The position numbers were made by a program, and so were the translations under genes. A model generated the notes under the pieces. The model saw only the letters and a program-made list of their open reading frames with translations. It was not told the DNA's origin and ran no database searches. A DNA stretch of 64,000 nucleotides from an uncultured Saprospiraceae bacterium (GTDB lineage Bacteria > Bacteroidota > Bacteroidia > Chitinophagales > Saprospiraceae): NCBI GenBank assembly GCA_938015415.1, contig CALLPK010000029.1, forward strand, positions 43,018-107,017. Reading direction: 5' to 3'. Position 1 is the first letter of the stretch, and the number at the start of each line of letters is the position of its first letter. Below, in pieces: positions 45,075-54,493 of the stretch.

Positions 45075-47690
45075 ATGTCCACACAAATAAGTAACTTACC
45101 TATACTTATGCTGTGGACTCGAATTACGGTTTTTATACTCTGTCTTACCTGCTTATCTCTACCCGGATATAGTCAGCCTTTTCCGTGTGATGGACGGCTG
45201 ATTCTATCAACGGCCACAAGTTCTACCACCAATAATAATATCAACTTTGGAAGTTTTGGAATTATTTTATATAGTCCAAATACCGTTTATTTTGGCGAAC
45301 AATTTGATGCGATCGGATTCAACACGATGGACAATTATATTTATGGAGTGAAGGTAGATACAGATTCAATTGTGCGATTGAAGGTGGATGGTAGTCATGA
45401 AGTAGTTGGCACGGTGGCCGGGACAGATACGTTGCGGGCTTACGCCGGTGACTGTGCTCCGGATGGATCGTATTTATTTTATAATAGTGATTTACATAAA
45501 ATTCAATATTATAACGTGGTAAATAATTTTGGATTGGTAAAAGAACTGGATTTATTTTGGGATCCGAGTTCTTCTAATACGGTAGATTTTACTACCCGGC
45601 TGGATGATATTGTGATTGATCCAGCAAACGTAAATATTGCTTATTCTTTTCAGGGGCGTTTGCCTGGGGAGGAATATGGACCGGATGCTACGCGGGGGTA
45701 TTTGCTGGAAATCAATTTGGATTTTACTGATCCGAACGTCGGAATGGTGACACCGCTTTTCGAAATTTCTGAAAATCTGGTTTTACAATTGGGTAGTTTG
45801 TTTTTTAGAAAAGAAGGTGATCTTTTTGGGGTTGGTCCAGGACAGACGGAACCCTATTTTGTCAATCAAATTATCAGTATCAATCGGGAAAATGAATCGG
45901 CAAATTTTCAGGGACAAGGATCTGCTCCCTTAGGAGAAATCACAGATGGTTGTTCTTGCCCCTATAGTATGACCTTTGAAAATGATATTATTCCCCGAGA
46001 TGTACCTTGCAATAATTCTACTATTAATTTCGTGTTAACGATTAAAAATGGTTCCAATCTTACCTTGTCTGATGTCGTTTTTACAGATACCTTACCGGAA
46101 GGAATAATCATTGATTTTGTCTCTGGAAATTATAATGGAAATATTGCTCCGGGAACGGGAATTGGTACCGACCTTTTAACCATCAATAATCTACTGATTA
46201 ATCCGGGTGAATTTGTGGAAATAAATATTCGTGCCAGGGTAATTGATCTCCCGGTAGGATTGATTTATAATCAAGGTCATCTAAATAATTTACCAACTTT
46301 GTTGGGCGGAACGATGTCGTCAGATGAACCTACTTCCCCTGATTTTACGGGAGATGTCTCTGGGTTTTCTTCCACGCCTATTCTATTGGACGAAGTTGAT
46401 CTTGATATAAAAAAGGCTTCCAATTGTCTTGATGCTAATGATTCAGAAGTTCGAATTTTTTCTCCACAATTGCTGGCCGGAGAAGCATATGAAATCAAGT
46501 TAATTAGTCAGGACTGGGAAGAACTATTTTATAATGTTGAAATAAACAATGAAAATATGTTTAAGATAGATAGTTTATTTCCTGGTGAATACAATCTTAA
46601 ACAGATTCGACCTGTTAGTTCCAAATGTAATTTTGCCTGGAAAGAAACCGATATCGTGGTGGAACCTCCTAATGAATTATTAGAAGCTTCTGCCTCTACG
46701 AATAGCCCAATATGTGATGGTTTTGAATTAGTGTTGAATGGAACGATGTCTCCCCTTGGAACCATGACCTGGTCTGGCCCAGCAAGATTTGCTTCGACGG
46801 AATTTAGTCCCCGGATACCTAACGCAACGGATGATTACACGGGAACTTTTGAGATGGTGGCCAACTATGGATTTTGTGAACAAATTAGACCTCTGGATAT
46901 CTTAGTTACGCCAAAAATTGAAGCAACTATTACCGGAAAATTAGATTATTGTGAAAGAGAAACGGTCGCGTTGACTGGAACCGGGAATGGAGAACTTAGA
47001 CATTTCTCATGGACTGGTCCTGCGAATTTTGAGCGTGATAGCCAACAAATGGAAATCTCCTCTTTTACGCCTTATCAGGCGGGAACCTACGAGGTGATCA
47101 TCGATAATGGATTTTGCACAGATACGGCTTCCACCGTTATTTCGGCACTTCCTTCTCCTACGATTAATTTACCTGGATTAATCGAAACAGATTTTTGTAC
47201 ACCGCTGAAACTAAGTCCGATTATCACGGGAGATGATCAAGTCACTTATTCGTGGACGAAAAGAGAAGGGTTGGATTGTTATAATTGTCCGACTCCAACG
47301 TTAGAAGTCCCTTTCCTGCCAAGTTATCAGCTCACCGTAATCAATGACTTCTTATGCGCTGATACGAGTACTACCCAGGTGGTTTTGGATAAAGAACAAT
47401 TGGTCTATATTCCGAATGCCTTTAGTCCAAATTTTGATGGTCGCAATGATTATTTTCAACTATTCCCAGGCTGCGGGATTAACCAGATAAAAAACCTGGA
47501 AATCTACAATCGTTGGGGAGCAATCGTTTATACCAATGATGAAATTGACGCTTTAGATCCCCAATCTTTTTGGGATGGAAGAATAGGGGGAGAGATGGCA
47601 CCCGCTGGTGTTTATATCTGGCAGGTAGAATTGGATTTGGTGGATGGAACGACGCTGCGTTATTTTGGAGATGTTAGCTTGGTTAGGTAA
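45075..47690 (+). CDS. Gliding-motility-associated (T9SS type B) surface protein
   Basis: The protein has 871 residues. The signal peptide ends near GYSQ (about residue 34; an alternative ATG at residue 12 would shorten it). After a propeller-like N-terminal region come a DUF11-type repeat (NNSTINFVLTIKNGSNLTLS, DTLPEGIIIDF), two PKD/SprB-like beta domains, and the C-terminal type B sorting domain (YIPNAFSPNFDGRND to YFGDVSLVR) with NRWGAIVY. Such proteins are exported by T9SS and often act as adhesins in gliding; type B signals are not always cleaved. The specific ligand is unknown. It is preceded by a 412-bp gap containing repeat F. Confidence 0.9.
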   Translation: MSTQISNLPILMLWTRITVFILCLTCLSLPGYSQPFPCDGRLILSTATSSTTNNNINFGSFGIILYSPNTVYFGEQFDAIGFNTMDNYIYGVKVDTDSIVRLKVDGSHEVVGTVAGTDTLRAYAGDCAPDGSYLFYNSDLHKIQYYNVVNNFGLVKELDLFWDPSSSNTVDFTTRLDDIVIDPANVNIAYSFQGRLPGEEYGPDATRGYLLEINLDFTDPNVGMVTPLFEISENLVLQLGSLFFRKEGDLFGVGPGQTEPYFVNQIISINRENESANFQGQGSAPLGEITDGCSCPYSMTFENDIIPRDVPCNNSTINFVLTIKNGSNLTLSDVVFTDTLPEGIIIDFVSGNYNGNIAPGTGIGTDLLTINNLLINPGEFVEINIRARVIDLPVGLIYNQGHLNNLPTLLGGTMSSDEPTSPDFTGDVSGFSSTPILLDEVDLDIKKASNCLDANDSEVRIFSPQLLAGEAYEIKLISQDWEELFYNVEINNENMFKIDSLFPGEYNLKQIRPVSSKCNFAWKETDIVVEPPNELLEASASTNSPICDGFELVLNGTMSPLGTMTWSGPARFASTEFSPRIPNATDDYTGTFEMVANYGFCEQIRPLDILVTPKIEATITGKLDYCERETVALTGTGNGELRHFSWTGPANFERDSQQMEISSFTPYQAGTYEVIIDNGFCTDTASTVISALPSPTINLPGLIETDFCTPLKLSPIITGDDQVTYSWTKREGLDCYNCPTPTLEVPFLPSYQLTVINDFLCADTSTTQVVLDKEQLVYIPNAFSPNFDGRNDYFQLFPGCGINQIKNLEIYNRWGAIVYTNDEIDALDPQSFWDGRIGGEMAPAGVYIWQVELDLVDGTTLRYFGDVSLVR

Positions 47691-47792
47691 GGTTGGTTAG
47701 CTTGGAACTAATTGGGCTGTGAGTTATAATGGAGTTTTTTTAAAAAAAATCATTACTTTTTTGCTGAATAGGTTTTGCACTATTATTTAAAA

Positions 47793-48791
47793 TTATTTTG
47801 CCAGTATTCCGGGATTTAATCCGTTTTCCAAATCAAAGCTATCTCCAACGGATCCCACTACGGCATCTGCTCTAGCTAAGTTCATTTCATTTTTTAAAAA
47901 ATAAAGCGCATGTAATCCGGTACAATGTGCACCATTAATTTTAGCAACTCCGAACTCTTTTAATTTCGAAGCAGTCCATTTTAAATGCTCATCAGTTGCG
48001 TTCAGCAAATGAAAACCTCCAATAATAGCATGTATTTTTTCTTCTGAAATATTAGCTTTGATGTGTTCTAAAGTATTGATAATACCGGCATGACCGCATC
48101 CGGAAACGGTTACGAATCCTTTTTCTGTATCAATAACTAATGATTGATCTTCTGGAATATTATCCACAATTGATCCTTCAGGAGTCACTAACTTAAATCT
48201 TCCGCCGTAATTTTTTTCTTCGTGAACTCTTTTGATTGGACCGGTAATCCACACGCCTGGAAACAACTCAGCAGATTCGGTGTAAATGAAAAATTCAACT
48301 CCATCTGCTTCTAGTTCTTCTTTCATTTCCATCATCCAATTTCGAACATTAAGTCTTTGCGTAAAAATTCCTTTACCAACATGGATTCTGGAAAAAGCTT
48401 TTGGATTTATTTTTTTGTACGCTTCCCGTAGTGTCCGTAGTCCTCCTGTATGGTCACCATGATTATGGCTTAAAAAGACATCTTCCACATCCGAAAGGTC
48501 AACATTCAATTTTTCCGCATTTTTTAAAACTGTTTCCGGTAAACCTCCAGTATCGAAAAGAACTTTTTTTCCATCTGCTTCTACTAAAGCACAATATCCC
48601 CATTCTCCTATACCACGGGTAGTCAACATGGTAGATAGGTTTGTAATTTTTAAATCTGCAACGTTATGACTTAATTCTTTAATTTCAGGAGCGAGCGATG
48701 GTGCTTCTTTTTTATTATTCCCACAAGCTGAAATTAAAATAAAAGAAAGAAAAAATAACGACATTGTTTTGGTAAATGGATGTTTAATCAT
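47793..48791 (-). CDS. MBL-fold hydrolase, predicted lipoprotein (COG1237 type)
   Basis: From ATG 48791 the protein has 332 residues; the frame is open to 48824 but the extra codons are non-conserved. A lipoprotein signal (FFLSFILISAC, Cys lipobox) leads a metallo-beta-lactamase fold with LSHNHGDHTGG, the FDTGG segment before it, SGCGHAGI and GGFHLL, typical of COG1237 proteins related to the methanopterin beta-RFAP/MBL group. Two metals are expected at the HXHXDH site. The substrate is unknown. The sequence TTTTAAACAACTTC, like the MITE ends, lies just upstream of the ATG. Confidence 0.82.
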   Translation of the reverse strand: MIKHPFTKTMSLFFLSFILISACGNNKKEAPSLAPEIKELSHNVADLKITNLSTMLTTRGIGEWGYCALVEADGKKVLFDTGGLPETVLKNAEKLNVDLSDVEDVFLSHNHGDHTGGLRTLREAYKKINPKAFSRIHVGKGIFTQRLNVRNWMMEMKEELEADGVEFFIYTESAELFPGVWITGPIKRVHEEKNYGGRFKLVTPEGSIVDNIPEDQSLVIDTEKGFVTVSGCGHAGIINTLEHIKANISEEKIHAIIGGFHLLNATDEHLKWTASKLKEFGVAKINGAHCTGLHALYFLKNEMNLARADAVVGSVGDSFDLENGLNPGILAK

Positions 48792-49003
48792 TTTGGGTAG
48801 TTTTAAACAACTTCTTAATATCAATTTAACCTTTGCTGCTTTTCGATTAATAGGAAAATAATTGCCCGTGAAATCGTTTTGAATACCAAAGTGAAATTCC
48901 GAGAATGAAAAAAGCAGATCAACCCTGGTTAACGAAATCCAAATGCATCAGAAGAGAAAAAGCCCTCACAAGTAGAAGTACCTCACCGACTAAAAATCAT
49001 TAA

Positions 49004-49053
49004 TCTGCATATCCACTAATCCGCACATCCAAAAATCCACCAATCCGCACATC
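49004..49053 (+). repeat. 8-bp-period array, about seven units
   Basis: Units AATCTGCA, TATCCACT, AATCCGCA, CATCCAAA, AATCCACC, AATCCGCA, CATCC run up to the stop codon of the purF-like gene (49054-49056). Immediately upstream at 48961 the words AGCCCTCAC and CTCACCGA resemble the array at 61181. The gap 48825-49003 is otherwise bare. Confidence 0.8.
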
Positions 49054-50946
49054 CTAATAAGCCCGCTCATTTCTCCCCTCCATAAAATTGATAAATGACC
49101 GATTCGCAATCCGGTTTCCACCAGGCGTAGGGTAAACCCCCGAAAAATACCAATCGCCATTATTATTCGGACAGGCCGTGTGTAACCCTTCAATCGTCTG
49201 ATAGATTACCTCGATCTTTGGTTTAATGCCTTCTGGTGTTACAATCTGTGCAATCTTTTTCGATACCGCCTCGTATTCAAATGTATCGTACAGTTCAATT
49301 ACTTCGTTGATTACCTCATTTACTGGCAGTACCTCCGACGCCCTGCAACGTTTGTAAGTCTCTTCCAGCAAATGCTCCTGATCTGTCTCTTTTAGCAAGG
49401 CAAGCAGCGCCCGGAACGCCACAAAATTCCACATCTTCGACATGTCAATTCCATAACAATCCGGATACCGAATCTGCGGAGCAGAAGAAACAATGATTAT
49501 TTTTTTGGGACGTAACCGCGAGACAATTTTGATGATACTATCCCTTAACGTAGTTCCCCGTACAATCGAATCGTCCACCAAAACGACACTATCTTTATCA
49601 TTGCGAACAATTCCGTAGGTCACATCGTACACGTGTGCTACCAGATCTCCCCGCGACGCATCATCCGCAATAAAAGTCCGCATCTTGGCATCTTTCACCA
49701 CCAGGGTTTCTACCCTTGGGCGGCGAGCCAATATTTTTTCCAGTCGCCGTGGTTTAAGTTTTTTTCCCAGCTTGATTATTTTTTCCTGCTTCAGTTCATT
49801 GAGTCGATCATTGACCCCGTCTACCAATCCGATAAAGGAAGGTTCCGAAGTGTTGGGAATATAAGTAAAGACCGTTCGCATAAAATGCTTGCCAATCGAA
49901 TTTAAGACCGGCATCGCTAGTTGATGACCCAGTTTTTTTCTTTCCAGGTAAATATCCCGATCATTGCCACGTGAAAAATAAATTCGCTCAAACGAACAAG
50001 CTCTTCGTTTTCGGGGTTTGGTAAAAATTTCTTCTGTTACTTTCCCATTTCTTTTGATAATGAGCGCATGGCCCCGCTTGAGTTCGTGCACTCGGTTGAT
50101 ATGCACATTAAAGGCTGTTTGAATGGCGGGACGCTCGCTAGCGACCACGACAACTTCTTCGTCCTGATAATAAAAAGCGGGTCGGATACCGTTAGGGTCG
50201 CGCATGACGAAGGCATCACCGTGTCCGATCATACCCGCCATCACGTAACCACCGTCAAAACGTTTACTGGCCCGCTTTAAAATTCGGTTGACGTCTAGCT
50301 GGGTAAAAATTTTCTCGTTTAATTTAGCAATGGATAAATCGTCCGGCTTATACCAGTCGTGCAAACGCTGCACTTCGTCGTCCAGAAAATGACCGATTTT
50401 TTCCAATACCGTGACCGTATCTGACATCTCCTTGGGATACTGACCTAATTCGACCAGTTCGTCAAATAATTCCACCACATTGGTCATATTGAAATTTCCC
50501 GCCAGTACAAGGTTTCGGCTAATCCAGTTATTTTGCCTTAAAAAAGGATGACAGGTTTCGATCGTATTAGCGCCGTGGGTACCGTAGCGGAGATGACCCA
50601 GTAGGAGCTCTCCAGTATAAGGTTTATTTTCTTTCAGCCATTTTACGTTGGCCATTTGCTTGGCCGTCAAACCGTCAAATGGGGCGTAGACATCCGCAAA
50701 AAGGCCATCGAGATATTGCGACGTATTGTTTCTTTTTCGGCTGATATAGCGCGTTCCCGGATCCACATTCAATTTTATTGTAGCGATGCCTGCACCATCT
50801 TGACCCCGGTTGCGCATCTTCTTCATAAGTAATTGCAACTTATTGAGCCCGTAAAGCGGCGTTCCGTATTTTTTTTGGTAGTATTTAAGCGGTTTTAATA
50901 ACCTGATTAGGGTAACACCACATTCATGTTTGATTACGTCACTCAT
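49054..50946 (-). CDS. purF: Amidophosphoribosyltransferase homologue (PurF, Bacteroidota type)
   Basis: From ATG 50946 the protein has 630 residues; the frame is open to 51075, but a -7 box at 50979 favours the shorter start. The N-terminus MSDVIKHECGVTLIRLLKPL has the Ntn nucleophile Cys9, followed by NRGQDGAGIATI and LLLGHLRYGTHG of the glutaminase domain. The phosphoribosyltransferase half has VVLVDDSIVRGTTLRDSI, the PRPP loop. It would make phosphoribosylamine from glutamine and PRPP, the first step of purine synthesis. Bacteroidota often carry this longer form beside a normal PurF, so it may be a paralogue. An 8-bp array touches its stop. Confidence 0.88.
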   Translation of the reverse strand: MSDVIKHECGVTLIRLLKPLKYYQKKYGTPLYGLNKLQLLMKKMRNRGQDGAGIATIKLNVDPGTRYISRKRNNTSQYLDGLFADVYAPFDGLTAKQMANVKWLKENKPYTGELLLGHLRYGTHGANTIETCHPFLRQNNWISRNLVLAGNFNMTNVVELFDELVELGQYPKEMSDTVTVLEKIGHFLDDEVQRLHDWYKPDDLSIAKLNEKIFTQLDVNRILKRASKRFDGGYVMAGMIGHGDAFVMRDPNGIRPAFYYQDEEVVVVASERPAIQTAFNVHINRVHELKRGHALIIKRNGKVTEEIFTKPRKRRACSFERIYFSRGNDRDIYLERKKLGHQLAMPVLNSIGKHFMRTVFTYIPNTSEPSFIGLVDGVNDRLNELKQEKIIKLGKKLKPRRLEKILARRPRVETLVVKDAKMRTFIADDASRGDLVAHVYDVTYGIVRNDKDSVVLVDDSIVRGTTLRDSIIKIVSRLRPKKIIIVSSAPQIRYPDCYGIDMSKMWNFVAFRALLALLKETDQEHLLEETYKRCRASEVLPVNEVINEVIELYDTFEYEAVSKKIAQIVTPEGIKPKIEVIYQTIEGLHTACPNNNGDWYFSGVYPTPGGNRIANRSFINFMEGRNERAY

Positions 50947-50978
50947 TGGATTGGGAGTATACTGGTCGTTAAAAGCGA

Positions 50979-50986
50979 CAAAGATA
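50979..50986 (-). promoter_or_regulatory. Bacteroidota -7 box (TATCTTTG) for the purF-like gene
   Basis: On the minus strand TATCTTTG fits TANNTTTG exactly, 32 bp before ATG 50946 and with a weak CTTG/TTGT about 19 bp further upstream. It falls inside the longer frame (to 51075), which supports 50946 as the real start. The gap 50987-51171 has no other gene. Confidence 0.55.
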
Positions 50987-51171
50987 CAGCTAAAATCGCG
51001 GCGTACAAGGCAAATGGTTTTTAAAAAAATGATTTTTATTAGGAATTTTTTTTCGTATTTTTCCATCTGCGTCAATTTTTATTTTTTATAAAAAAAAGAC
51101 GATTAGTTGACAAATTAATGGATGGAGAATCAGAAGTTCTTAAACAACTTTATACAAATTTTTTCTTCATT

Positions 51172-51187
51172 TTGGTTGAACAACCAA
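51172..51187. promoter_or_regulatory. Perfect inverted repeat TTGGTTG-AA-CAACCAA
   Basis: The 16-bp palindrome lies 16 bp upstream of the ATG at 51204. It could be an operator for the small membrane protein and mutL unit or a short hairpin in their leader. Confidence 0.4.
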
Positions 51188-51203
51188 TAGTAAAAAATTA
51201 ATT

Positions 51204-51539
51204 ATGGCATTTATCAGAGTATTCAGAACACCAAAACATAATAAATTCGATTACAATCCAATGTACTGGAATCCCGAAAAGGAAGACCTTGAGGAACGTC
51301 TGGAAAGTGTGGAGAAAAGTAAATCCGGAGATCCCGAGGCCATCAAAGCCAGAATTGGACGTGGCCTCCGCCACCGTACGGCCGGTGTCAGCTCCGAAAC
51401 CCGCGGTTTTCGAACCCGGCAAGTACAAAAATCAAACAGAACCTTGGTAATCGTGCTAGCGGCTCTCATGGTTGGAGCTCTGTTACTACTCTTTTACCTG
51501 GCTCCCATTATTCAGGAGGCGACCGAGACGACAATCTGA
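51204..51539 (+). CDS. Small single-pass membrane protein upstream of mutL
   Basis: The protein has 111 residues. A polar, basic N-terminus (FRTPKHNKFDYNPMYWNPEK) and charged middle precede one C-terminal membrane helix (about residues 80-101, LVIVLAALMVGALLLLFYLA). This small protein is conserved next to mutL across Bacteroidota and is sometimes mislabelled a riboflavin synthase beta subunit, which this sequence does not support. Its function is unknown. It sits 83 bp before mutL; an AT-rich repeat lies between them. It probably shares a promoter with mutL. Confidence 0.8.
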   Translation: MAFIRVFRTPKHNKFDYNPMYWNPEKEDLEERLESVEKSKSGDPEAIKARIGRGLRHRTAGVSSETRGFRTRQVQKSNRTLVIVLAALMVGALLLLFYLAPIIQEATETTI

Positions 51540-51574
51540 TTTTTTTGGATTAATTAACAATTGTAAACGCAACA

Positions 51575-51619
51575 ATTCAATATTGAATATTCAATATTGA
51601 ACATTCAATATTCAATAAT
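51575..51619. repeat. AT-rich palindromic repeat ATTCAATATTGA before mutL
   Basis: ATTCAATATTGA and its near-copies (AATATTCAATATTGA, ACATTCAATATTC) repeat about three times with about 14-bp spacing, ending 4 bp before the mutL ATG. The words are near-palindromic, so the leader could fold into a hairpin over the ribosome-binding region. Confidence 0.75.
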
Positions 51620-51622
51620 ACT

Positions 51623-53515
51623 ATGGGGGACATTATCAGTTTATTACCCGATTCTATTGCCAATCAAATCGCCGCCGGAGAAGTCATTCAGCGGCCAGCT
51701 TCGGTGATTAAAGAACTCATGGAAAATTCCATTGATGCGGGTAGTACGTCTATCAAGCTGATTATAAAAGATGCTGGAAAAACTTTGTTACAAGTCATTG
51801 ACGATGGTTGTGGCATGTCGGATCAGGATGCCAGAATGTGTTTTGAACGTCATGCTACTTCGAAAATAAAAAAAGCAAAGGATCTTTTTGCCATCCGAAC
51901 AATGGGATTTCGCGGTGAGGCCATGGCTTCTATTGCGGCTATCGCGCAGGTGGAAATGCGTACGCGGCGGCAAACGGATGAGCTAGGCGTGAAGATAATC
52001 CTCGAAGGATCGGAAGTCAAATCTCAGGAGCCTTGCCAGTGTATGGTGGGAACCAGTATTTCGGTTAAAAATCTTTTTTACAATGTACCGGCTCGCCGGA
52101 ATTTCTTGAAGTCGGATACCGTGGAAATGCGCCACATCGTAGACGAATTTCAACGGATTGCCTTGGCACACCCGGATCTGTTCTTTTCTTTACACCACAA
52201 TAATAGTGAAGTGTTTCATCTGCCGGCGGGAAATTTGCGCCAACGGATCGTCGGTATGTTTGGTAGTAATACCAATAAAAAACTAGTACCTATTTCGGAA
52301 AATACCGATGCGCTCAATATGGAAGGCTACGTGGGTAAACCTTCTTTCGCCAAAAAAACGAGAGGGGAACAATTTTTCTTCGTCAACCAACGCTACATCA
52401 AGAGTGGCTACCTCAACCACGCCATCATGACGGCTTACGAGGATTTGCTACCCAAAGATACCTTTCCACTCTACGTTATTTTTTTAGAAATAGATCCGGC
52501 CCGGATTGACATCAATGTGCATCCCACGAAACAGGAAATCAAATTCGAAGATGAACGATTGGTCTATAACTATCTCAAGGTTGCCGTCCGACATGCCCTC
52601 GGTCAGTACAGCATTACCCCGACCCTTGATTTTGAACAGGAAGCGAGTATGAACTCTTTACCGGTGATGAATCCTAAATCCCCAGATCGACCGACAGGAA
52701 GAGAAGAGCGGTTCGAAAGTCGCAGTTCGTCCGGAAATCCTACAAAGGGTAATAAAAATATATCTGGTGCCAACTCAGGTTCTCCGTCCCGACTGGAGTC
52801 TTCTAATTTGCGCAATTGGCAAAAACTTTATGAAGGCCTCGACGAACTGGACGAAAATAACTCAGATTCGACCCAACAGTCCGTGACCATCGAAAGTGCC
52901 GCCGGGCAAAATCCCGAATTGGGTAGTGACCAGGATCGACCGCTGGCAGAATCCAGAATGCCTTATCAGATTCATGGCACTTATATTGTCTCGCAGATCA
53001 AATCCGGATTTATTTTAATCGATCAGCGAACTGCTCACAAACGTATTCTCTACGAACGCTACCTCAACGATTTACAAAATAATCAACAGGGCGTTCAACA
53101 AAAATTATTTACCAAAACCATCTCCGTCGCTCCGGCTGATAAGCCGCTGCTCGACGAAATATTGCCCCAAATCCAACAGTTGGGTTTTGATATCGAAGAC
53201 TTTGGCAATAATAGCTACGTAATTCACGGCATTCCCGCCGAACTATCCAAGGGCCTCGACGAGCAACAACTCATCGAAGACCTTCTGGAACAATACAAAG
53301 CCAACCGGGATCTCAAAATGGACATCGCCGAAAATATCGCGCTTTCCCTGGCCCGAGGCAGCGCCATTAAACGTGGACAAAAATTGACCTCCGAAGAAAT
53401 GCGGGAACTGATCGATAAACTTTTTGCCTGTCAATCTCCTTATAAAGGCCCCAACGGCGATCATTCTTTTGTGACTTACGAACTAGATGACCTCAAAAAA
53501 CGTTTCACAAAGTAA
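51623..53515 (+). CDS. mutL: DNA mismatch repair protein MutL
   Basis: The protein has 630 residues. The GHKL ATPase has ANQIAAGEVIQRPASVIKEL, ENSIDAGS, DDGCGM, ATSKI and GFRGEA; the dimerisation domain is near the C-terminus. The metal-binding endonuclease motif, normally DQHAX2EX4E, reads DQRTAHKRILYE (Asp467 first): His is Arg and the first Glu is Lys. The usual C-terminal CPHGRP-type motif is CQSPYKGPNG. So nicking activity is doubtful from sequence. It couples MutS mismatch recognition to strand removal. The ATG follows an AT-rich repeat. Confidence 0.96.
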   Translation: MGDIISLLPDSIANQIAAGEVIQRPASVIKELMENSIDAGSTSIKLIIKDAGKTLLQVIDDGCGMSDQDARMCFERHATSKIKKAKDLFAIRTMGFRGEAMASIAAIAQVEMRTRRQTDELGVKIILEGSEVKSQEPCQCMVGTSISVKNLFYNVPARRNFLKSDTVEMRHIVDEFQRIALAHPDLFFSLHHNNSEVFHLPAGNLRQRIVGMFGSNTNKKLVPISENTDALNMEGYVGKPSFAKKTRGEQFFFVNQRYIKSGYLNHAIMTAYEDLLPKDTFPLYVIFLEIDPARIDINVHPTKQEIKFEDERLVYNYLKVAVRHALGQYSITPTLDFEQEASMNSLPVMNPKSPDRPTGREERFESRSSSGNPTKGNKNISGANSGSPSRLESSNLRNWQKLYEGLDELDENNSDSTQQSVTIESAAGQNPELGSDQDRPLAESRMPYQIHGTYIVSQIKSGFILIDQRTAHKRILYERYLNDLQNNQQGVQQKLFTKTISVAPADKPLLDEILPQIQQLGFDIEDFGNNSYVIHGIPAELSKGLDEQQLIEDLLEQYKANRDLKMDIAENIALSLARGSAIKRGQKLTSEEMRELIDKLFACQSPYKGPNGDHSFVTYELDDLKKRFTK

Positions 53516-53545
53516 AATTCCTACGTTTCATAAACTAAATAAATT

Positions 53546-54157
53546 ATGTTCCCACCGTTAACCGATGTTGTAAAAAGCCTGATCATCATTAATGTAATGA
53601 TGTTTATCGGTACCCAAATAGCCGGAAACGAGATAAAATATATGCTTGCTGTTTTTTATCCGACGAGCGAATATTTTCAGCCTTATCAATTGATTACGCA
53701 TATGTTTATGCACGCCAATGTTGCGCATATATTTTTTAATATGTACGGACTATTCATGTTTGGCGTGCCTTTGGAACAGCGATTCGGACCTAAAAAATTT
53801 CTGATCTATTATTTGTTGACTGGATTCGGCGCTTTGTTTTTGTATATGGTCATTATGTATATTCAGATCAATCAGATGGGTATGGCCATCGATATAAACA
53901 CTCCAATGCTTGGTGCCTCCGGTGCTATCTTTGGGTTACTAGCCGGTTTTGGTGTCCTTTTCGCCAACCATACTATTCGATTGTTAATTCCTCCCATCCC
54001 GATGAAAGCTAAATATTTCGTCCTTATTTTTGGCGTGTTAGAATTATACTTAGCCTTTTCTGGTAGAGATACGGGCATTGCACATTTTGCGCATATTGGT
54101 GGTGCGATTACGGGTTTCCTGATTATGGCGCAGTGGGGGATGTTGAAGAGAAGCTAG
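53546..54157 (+). CDS. Rhomboid family intramembrane serine protease (first copy)
   Basis: The protein has 203 residues with about six membrane helices. The HMFMHANVAHIFFNMYGLF segment carries the conserved His/Asn cluster of helix 2. GASGAIFGL holds the nucleophile Ser125 and HFAHIGGAITG the catalytic His183, so a full Ser-His dyad is present. It cleaves membrane proteins within the bilayer; substrates are unknown. It starts 31 bp after mutL. A toxin-antitoxin pair separates it from a second rhomboid at 54938, with which it shares the same motif layout. Confidence 0.93.
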   Translation: MFPPLTDVVKSLIIINVMMFIGTQIAGNEIKYMLAVFYPTSEYFQPYQLITHMFMHANVAHIFFNMYGLFMFGVPLEQRFGPKKFLIYYLLTGFGALFLYMVIMYIQINQMGMAIDINTPMLGASGAIFGLLAGFGVLFANHTIRLLIPPIPMKAKYFVLIFGVLELYLAFSGRDTGIAHFAHIGGAITGFLIMAQWGMLKRS

Positions 54158-54247
54158 TTAGGGAGGTACCTGTTAAGTAAAATTGCTATTTTTAATAAAA
54201 TAGTGGATATTTAATAGACTGTTTTTTCCAATAAAATAAAAAATGCT

Positions 54248-54493
54248 ATGACTTATCATATCAATGTGAAAAAAAATAATATTAAGGAGTTTATTCAAAT
54301 AATACAGTCCTTAAGAAGTCTTGGTGTTATTGAATCTTATAATTCTTCAAAAGACTTGGTAATGGAAGGGGAGGAAATTGACGAAGCAACGCTTTTAAAT
54401 GTTCTGGAAAATTCAAAAGAGGAGATAAAACAAGGAAAATCTTTTACGATGGAAGAAATAAAGGAACAGATAAAAAGTTGGAAGAAGAGATGA
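54248..54493 (+). CDS. Putative antitoxin of a RelE/ParE-type TA pair
   Basis: The protein has 81 residues, small and charged, with an N-terminal beta-alpha-beta-like stretch (YHINVKKNNIKEFIQIIQSL) and a C-terminal helical tail rich in Glu/Lys (TMEEIKEQIKSWKKR). Such tails in antitoxins wrap the cognate toxin. No clear DNA-binding motif of a known family is seen, so the class is uncertain. The call rests mainly on the 4-bp stop/start overlap (ATGA) with the toxin gene. The pair is inserted between two rhomboid genes and may autoregulate its own promoter. Confidence 0.7.
   Translation: MTYHINVKKNNIKEFIQIIQSLRSLGVIESYNSSKDLVMEGEEIDEATLLNVLENSKEEIKQGKSFTMEEIKEQIKSWKKR

Noticed and set aside
48792-48824. 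Longer start for the MBL lipoprotein
   Set aside because: The extra 11 codons precede the lipoprotein signal and contain the MITE-end sequence; ATG 48791 gives a normal signal peptide.
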